Below are positions 58,025 through 64,000 of a stretch of 64,000 nucleotides of DNA, piece after piece. This DNA comes from Podospora bellae-mahoneyi (lineage: Eukaryota > Ascomycota > Sordariomycetes > Sordariales > Podosporaceae). The DNA lies in assembly GCF_035222275.1 (NCBI RefSeq), contig NW_026946359.1, positions 4,092,001 to 4,156,000 of the forward strand, written 5' to 3'. The notes beneath the pieces are model-generated. The model made no database searches. It was not told the DNA's origin and saw only the letters and a program-made list of their open reading frames with translations. Positions within the stretch are counted from its first letter, which is position 1. Each line of letters opens with the position of its first letter. Made by a program: the position numbers and the translations under genes.

Positions 58025-60824
58025 TCAGTCCGGATTTCCATAAAACAGAGACCCGTCTGGTCGTTGCTGCAACGTGTCAGCGTTACCAGAGAAAAAGGTG
58101 TACGTTTCTCCACCGAAGTTGGCAGTCTGGGTGTAGTTTTCGAACGAGTCCTACATGTAGCGTACTGCGTCAGCAAAGAAGCAAGAGTCGGGCCGGTGTT
58201 GGCACAGGATGGTGGGACTGCTCACCCAGTCAAAGTTGCTTCCAAAATCCATACCACTGTGTGCCATGCTATTGAACATGGAGAGCGGAGACTGCACTCC
58301 ATCCAGCAACGAGGCATTTGCAAAATCAGAGGCGGCCCCCGCGTCTGATTTCAGTCCCAGATCAAGAGCCGAATAAGTGGTACCCCCAGGACTCTGGACA
58401 GTGTCGAATGCCGAGGACAGGTTGCCGCTCGGGGGGTTTCCACTTGACAGCATTCCCAGCGTCATGGCGGCCGAGTGCTCCGGCTGCGACACCCCCGAGT
58501 CGACTGACCCGAAAAAATCATTACGCATCACCGCTTCGGGCGGACTTACTCCCACACTGTCTGGCCGAACGAAACTCTTGATCTTGGCCAGCATGACCTC
58601 CAATACGTTCGAGGCCTTGACCGCCTCGATCGAGGTGTCAACGAGCCCCTTCCAGATCTCTATCGTCTGCTCGAGGCTACGGATCATCTCCTCCCGCTGC
58701 TCGCGAGTCCAAAAATACAGACTGTGGGAGCTCTGCCGCTCCCCAGACCGCTGCGCCTCGTTATCAAAGTGGAGATCCAGAGCAATGAGCATTGCGGGAA
58801 GCAAGAAATCTTTGGTTGCCACCGAAGTGACATACCACTTGATCGACTGCAAGCGCCCGTTGGGCTGTGATTCTCTGTGCAAGGTCGCCAGATGCCGCAA
58901 TGTTTCGAGGGATGCCTCGATGGCGCTGCGACGAGAGTGAGCGTACCGGGGATTGTGCCTTGCCCTAGGCAGATATTTTCTGTGAAGAAGACATATAATC
59001 TTCAGGTGAAGGATATCGATGTTGAACCGCGCGATGATGAGTGTGAGCGGGTCATGGGAGCCCTCGAGTGGCTGCAACTTCAGGTGAGGTGGAAGCTCTG
59101 CCTTGATGTCGCGCAACTTGGAGTCATGCCGAAGGATTTCGTCGTAATGAACTTGGTTCTTGACTCGGCCAGTTATCTGCAGGATATTGCCGAGCTCCAG
59201 ACAAAGACGGATCTTGACGATCATGTAGCTGATGGGTGTGGGCTCGGAGCTCGGCCTGGACGGAGGTAATACCTTTGTATCTGGGCCAAACTCTTCGTCA
59301 AAGATGTTGTGTGGCATCTCCGTGTCACAGTCATGGTCATTGATCATGCTTGAAAGCGATACTTGATGTGAAAAGAAAATGTCTGTCGTCCTGACCAAGG
59401 CCCATGTTCTTCGCCTCATCTCCTACATTCCACGTGGCGGTTAGTCTATGATTTGAGGGAGAAATCATTCTCAATGGCTCAACTTACGGCTTGGAAAGGC
59501 GTGATGGTTGTGGGAAACCACTTACCATCACGGTGGTATCCCATGCGCAGTGCCACCCTCGTGACGAGCGATATGATCAGCCACAGGCCCAGATCGGCAT
59601 CCCAACGGGAAGAATACTCGCAAAAGGCATAGAGGATCATGGTCTCGACGGTATACTCGGCCGGTTTGGTGTAATCGCCCGCTATCAGGCACTGCACGGT
59701 TCGCAGTCGGTACTCGTCGGCCAGCTCGAGCGCTCTCCCTCTCCACTCTGGAGGCTCGTCCCCGACCTTGTGGTATGAAAGCATAGCCAAGCACAAGATT
59801 GAGTAGAGCAGCCCTAGCCACATGATTGGCGTCTTGGATGGGTCCTGCCAATGATTTCGAAGTTGTTGGTGAAAGGTGGGTGCGTGTATGATGTTGACAG
59901 CATTATCCATGGAATTGAAATATCTCCCACACAGCGTCAAGACGGTCGACTTGGGTGGCAGTTCAGCTCGAAGCTCAACTTCAGTCGCCGGTATAGCCCC
60001 CATTAGCAGCGCGGGTGGAGCCATGGCCGTGGAGGGCTTGCTACGCTTGACCTGCTCATAGCTGTTTTCCAGCTCCTTCCTGTGGGATGCGAAATAATTC
60101 TTGACCTCGGTGATATCGAGCAGAATGGTGTGCCAATGCTCTTCTCCGAGGTAGATATGTTTACTTTTCGTCGGGTCAACTTTCAGCACGCCAAGCGACT
60201 TGGCTACATCTTCGATATCGCTTTCATCTTCATCCTGCATCGCATCCTCCAAGTGCGTATCGACTTTGGACGTAGCAGAGTTATTGTCTACCGTAGAGGG
60301 TGTGGCGTTGGAAGCAGGGTCAGATGAGCTTCTGTTTGGAACTGAAGCCGGCGATATCTCAATGTTTGCGCCGCCATGCATCAATGATAACACCAGTCCC
60401 TCAAGCCTGTCAATGCGATTTTGCATATCATCCGGCGTTGGTTCACCCTGGTTCTGGCCCTTTTTGCGTGACGTCGGGGCGGCATAAGAACACGCATTTG
60501 CATCGGATCCCTCGCGCTTCACGCAATTGCTGCATGGATGAGACCTGTCACATTTTCTAGAAAAAGAGTGTGAGTAGATGAGCATTTGGTATCCCACCAC
60601 CATGGCCATCGCCATTGTCGTCTCGAACTTACAACCTAAGCACGGCATTGTCAGCAAGGGACGGTCAGAAGTATGTCGGAGCAGTGAGAATGAATGCCTT
60701 ACTTCCTCTGCCGGCAAGGGTAACAACTCAATGGTACTCTGTTTCTCTTGCGGACCACCCGGAACTGGCCATCAGGCGAACGCCCATTCGAGGAAGGCGT
60801 AGTCGATGGTGGTGTCGGCGTCAT
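58025..60824 (-). CDS. Zn2Cys6 transcription factor with fungal_trans domain
   Basis: 838 residues in six exons: 60824-60703, 60633-60635 (3 nt), 60556-59488, 59422-58226 and 58150-58025, counted as five coding blocks plus the joins that keep frame. The DNA-binding motif is CYPCRQRK-L-KCDRSHPCSNC...ACSY (~34-66). The single Leu comes from the 3-nt microexon and gives the canonical six-residue spacing. It is followed by a Lys/Gln-rich linker and a coiled-coil start DDMQNRIDRLEGLVLSL. The fungal_trans region (~230-560) includes FHQQLRNHWQDPS, LLYSILCLAMLSYHK, ARALRMGYHRDG-like sequence and EMRRRTWALVRTTDIFFSHQVSLSSMI. The C-terminus is Ser/Gly-rich. It acts in the nucleus as a regulator. Its targets are unknown. 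It lies just upstream of the amylase on the same strand but does not resemble AmyR closely. Confidence 0.9.
60633..60635 (-). other. 3-nt microexon (GTT) inside the Zn2Cys6 motif
   Basis: Between RQRK (exon 1 ends AGGAA at 60703) and KCDR (AAAATGTGAC from 60556) lie two typical introns, 60636-60702 (67 nt, GTAAGG...CTTAG) and 60557-60632 (76 nt, GTAAGT...TCTAG). They are separated by GTT. Including it adds one Leu and gives RKLKC, the consensus. Skipping it gives RKKC with a shortened Cys spacing. Frame is kept either way. Confidence 0.65.
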
Positions 60825-61957
60825 GATGCGCGTTCTTAAAGATTGGCTGTTGGATCTTGATATCTTTCCTCCGTTCCCAATCGTCCCCAGCCGCCACTGT
60901 AGATCCGGGGTAAGGTGGAGATAGCAAAGACCCACCGCACAGGCTTGTCTGAACCTCAGTAAGGTCGGGTGGTTCGGAAAGAGACGTCTGAAAGGAGACA
61001 CAGCTGATGGTGGAAGGGCTTCAGTGTCCACCGCCGAGGTATGTCGCGTAGTCTGGCATGCAGGGGAGTGCCGGTTTGGCAGCTAAGATTGTTGTGAGGT
61101 GGGCTCGTCGGGTCCTCCAATTCGACCTGTCGACGGGGCGGAACAGAAGCACCACGTTCGCATGCGCGCGCGAACTGTGAGGAATAGATAGGGTGAATGG
61201 CCGTGGCAGGCGCAAAACGTAGACTCGGTCAGAAAATAAAGAGATGGGGTTGAATGTAGGAGCGAGTTGGAGAAGACCCTAGGCAAACACAGGATTGCGA
61301 TGCGACCATGTCCCGCTCCCCTCCTATCCATAAACGTTGTTGGTGGGGCTGATACATGAGCTGCTGCTTGAGTGGGGGGGCTATCCGGGCAGCTCTTTAT
61401 CTCCTGGCCGAGGTCTGGTTAGCCTGCTGTTGCTGTCTGAGGGATTGGTTGCGATGAAGGATTGCGATGGCGTGATATTGCACTACACATAACTCAGATA
61501 TACCAGACTACTACATTGAGAATGTACACACATGGCCTAGCTTTGCGTCAAGACTTGGCTGTTACCCCCATCGTCTAGCGGGTTCGCGTATTTCTCTTGA
61601 TCCATATCTTCCTCTACCATACAGCATAGGGACAGGAAGTCATATGAGTTGGGCCTGAACTACACCCCCCACACAGGAGCTGCTTATTAATCCCTTGCCT
61701 TTCCGTTCCGTTCTCATCAATATTCCAGTGACTCACCGGCGTGTGAGGAAGATTGCCCGACGTCGTCAGCATGTCAGCAGCGCCCCCCTATTTCTATCGT
61801 CACACAAACCTAGCACGCCGGACAACCGTCGCAGCGATTGTGGAACCAATCAACGCCACGTGAATGAACAGCAGCCAGTGCAGCCCGCTGCTACAGTGGT
61901 GAGCCTACAAAGTTCTCATGGTTCTGATTTGATTATCCTATGATAGGGGTTTTCTTC
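60825..61957. other. Intergenic region between Zn2Cys6 and glutaredoxin genes
   Basis: About 1.1 kb with no gene recognised. A short tRNA-Glu-like string near 61567-61585 is not a complete tRNA. Confidence 0.5.
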
Positions 61958-62793
61958 TCACGAGGCGGCTGTAGTCTCGCCGTTGGACTTGATGCTATAT
62001 GCCTTGAAGAAGTCGGCGTCATTAGACAGTTCCTCCTTGACCTGTAACCTGGTTAGTCGGCGTGACCCATATAGCAGAAGAAACAGGCGACAGGAGGAAA
62101 ACATACAATATCAAGCCCTCCGACCAGCTCGCCGTCAACCCAGAGCTGGGGATAAGTTGGCCAGTCGGCAAACTCTTTGAGGCCCTGGCGCACTTCATCG
62201 TCGGCCAGGATGTTGAAGAAGCCATACTTGACGGCGTTTTCCCGCAGAATAGCTACTAGCTGCCGAGAAAAGCCGCACTTGGGCTCGCTAGGAGTGCCCT
62301 TCATGAAGAGCATCACGGGAGCAGCCTTCACAAGATCTCCCAGACGCTTGAAGAGCTCCTCCTTATTCTTCTCTGGATCCTCGGTTGCCACCTCACCATC
62401 ATGGCCGTCAGTCGCAGTCGCAGCGCCATTCAAAACTGGGGCGCCGGCCTTGGCGGCATGGGCTTCGATGGCATTCCGCACCTTGACGGCGCTGCTTCCA
62501 CTGACGGTTTCCAGCACCTGTCCGTTGCGAATAAGGACAAGAAATGGAACGGCTGTCACGTTGTAGGTTTCGCTAATATCCGAAAGATCCTCTGCGTTGA
62601 TCGACACCCATGATGTGGACGGTGGTTCAGTGACGGGATACTCGCTCGCCAGCGTCGACAGGACGGTCGCCATTTGCGTGCATGGAGCGGCCCATGGCGC
62701 ATGGAAAGAGACCACGAGGAGAGTGGAAGGCGGTAGTGAGGTGACGTGATGTTCCCAGTTCGAAAGACTGGTGATTTCGCGAATAGTCGACAT
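61958..62793 (-). CDS. Monothiol CGFS glutaredoxin (Grx3/Grx4 type)
   Basis: 256 residues in two exons: 62793-62107 and 62041-61958 (intron 65 nt). An N-terminal thioredoxin-like domain has the site WAAPCTQ. An acidic linker follows, then a glutaredoxin domain with MLFMKGTPSEPKCGFSRQ (CGFS active site), WPTYPQLWVDGELVGGLDI and VKEEL. Family members bind a bridging [2Fe-2S] cluster with glutathione in cytosol and nucleus and report iron status to regulators such as HapX/SreA or Aft-type factors. The Trx-Grx layout and length match Grx3/Grx4. Confidence 0.95.
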
Positions 62794-63605
62794 GTTGTTG
62801 TATTGGTAGATATTCGAGCGGGTGACGGGGAGACCAAGACTCGCAAGGCGTGGCTGTCGGTGTGCAATGTTCTATGAGGTGATCTCAAAAGTTCAAGTGG
62901 CTCAGGCAAACCGAACATTCTCCAAACAGTGCCGAGCATTGCCCCTCCATGAACTGCGATAAAGCTGGGGCCGATGGCGGATGACCCCGCAGTCCGCTAA
63001 TATGGGCCCTGATTGGCCAGAGATCTGTTGCGTCATTTGGGATTGTCTCCTACACAGTAGGTACCTTTAACTCCGGCCAAGACGGAAGAGAAGCGTGCCT
63101 GGAAGCTCCCGTAAGACCGACAACCCGATGTACTTATTTGTGGTATCTTTAAAGCTTTTTAAAGCATACCTAGGTGCCGATTGCAAAGCTCGAGACAGAC
63201 TTGCGGATGCTAAGCATGGTGGCTGGGGTTTGATGCAAGCTAATTGCATCGTCAACACTTCGCCGGTTGCAGGTCGCACCTTCGTGCACCTTCAACATCA
63301 ATGAACCATGACACGTGCTTTCCAGCTCAGCAGGTGTAGAGCCATCCATTATTAAAGGTCGAGGGACTCGCAGCCAAAGGCAAGGTCGTCGCGTCTGTGT
63401 TGTTTTCCGCCCCTTTCCATCATCTACTAGCGACAAGAGCTTGCCTCTCCAGCCTCCCCATTCTGCAGAAGACCCTTTCACCGTCTTTCCCTCATCTTGC
63501 TCCGCAACTGACCTACTAATTCACATCCTCCTTTGAGATCTTGAAACTCTCCAACCTAGTCACCTGCCCGGATCGGAAACCTACTTATCCTCGCAGACTT
63601 ACACA
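62794..63605. other. Divergent promoter region between glutaredoxin and CYSTM genes
   Basis: About 810 bp with no gene recognised. The last ~200 bp is C/T-rich and probably the CYSTM 5' leader. Confidence 0.5.
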
Positions 63606-63988
63606 ATGTCAGCTGCCGAATACTATCAACAAGGCCCACCGCAACAGAGCTACGCCTCTCCGCACCCACCACCACAGGCCTACCCTCAATATCCCCAACC
63701 GGTGAGTTAACCCTGTTCCGGAGCTGCTGGACGGCAGCTTCCCGCGCTGAGATGGGATGCCTATGCTGACGAGGTATACCACAGTCCTACGGAGGCCCTC
63801 CACCACAACAAGGGTACTACCCACCGCAGGGGCCGATGCAGTATCAGCAACAGGCACCCCCGACGAAGAGCAGCGGTGGCGGTGGTTGTCTTAAGGGCTG
63901 TCTAGCAGCCATGTGCTGCTGCTTCTTATGCGAAGAGGGCTGCGAATGCTGTGCAGACTGTTGTGAGTGCTGCATGGAGTGTTGTTAA
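63606..63988 (+). CDS. Cysteine-rich CYSTM-type membrane-tail peptide
   Basis: 99 residues in two exons: 63606-63701 and 63785-63988 (intron 83 nt), ending 12 bp before the window edge. The first ~65 residues are Gln/Pro/Tyr-rich (PQQ, YPQYPQP, GYYPPQGP). The last ~30 contain 16 cysteines, GGGCLKGCLAALCCCFLCEE followed by GCECCADCCECCMECC. This matches the cysteine-rich transmembrane module (CYSTM) of small stress-related eukaryotic proteins, thought to be membrane-associated. The specific role is unknown. Confidence 0.85.
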
Positions 63989-64000
63989 TGGCGGCGCCAG

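Noticed and set aside
61565-61600. tRNA-Glu-like string (catcgtctagcgg)
   Set aside because: Only the 5' D-arm region resembles tRNA; no anticodon arm, T arm or acceptor pairing follows.

Overview
The window is nuclear DNA of a filamentous ascomycete. The evidence is short introns (mostly 50-110 nt, GT...AG with CTAAC/CTGAC-like branch points), compact genes on both strands, and Pezizomycotina-type families (rhodopsin-domain PTH11/SAT4-like receptor, CVNH lectin, GH13 amylase with CBM20, Zn2Cys6 regulator, MCT-type MFS carrier). The proteins and several domain-boundary motifs fit a Sordariomycete, probably Sordariales; this is inference from memory of the families. Gene models were built by hand from frame continuity across introns. 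For every complete model the exon lengths sum to a multiple of three.

Layout. 1-5.9 kb is a gene-poor, repeat-rich block. It holds a nearly G-free pyrimidine/A-rich tract with a 12-bp minisatellite, a decayed zinc-binding-type gene with C-to-T-type stop codons, degenerate ~145-185 bp tandem repeats, and an AT-rich zone with inverted copies of a ~24-bp motif. 5.9-16.1 kb carries an ABCC transporter, an SDR oxidoreductase, a rhodopsin-like membrane receptor and a small secreted CVNH protein. 17.2-29 kb holds an MBD4-like HhH-GPD DNA glycosylase, mitochondrial cytochrome c1, DAHP synthase (ARO3 type), a FAR-17a/AIG1 membrane protein, a WD40-cyclophilin (Cyp15/PPWD1) and an FMN-dependent alpha-hydroxyacid dehydrogenase. 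29.3-38.4 kb holds nucleoporin Nup84/Nup107, a previously hidden CMC4-like twin-CX9C gene, SUMO and a three-LIM paxillin-like protein. 39.8-48.6 kb has an MCT-type MFS carrier, a fused succinate-CoA ligase alpha-beta-like gene, COX19 and the fission dynamin Dnm1. 49.7-64 kb has a large F-box protein, a secreted alpha-amylase, a Zn2Cys6 regulator directly upstream of it, a CGFS glutaredoxin (Grx3/4) and a cysteine-rich CYSTM peptide.

Most genes are unrelated housekeeping neighbours. Possible functional links are the amylase next to a Zn2Cys6 factor, and a local excess of mitochondrial proteins (cytochrome c1, CMC4, COX19, Dnm1, the SCS-like fusion), which may be chance. The most unusual items are the alpha-beta fused SCS-like protein with a degenerate ATP-grasp half and a presequence-like linker, a 3-nt microexon inside the Zn2Cys6 motif, and several initiator exons of only 3-28 nt. 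No RNA gene, CRISPR array or intact transposon was found.
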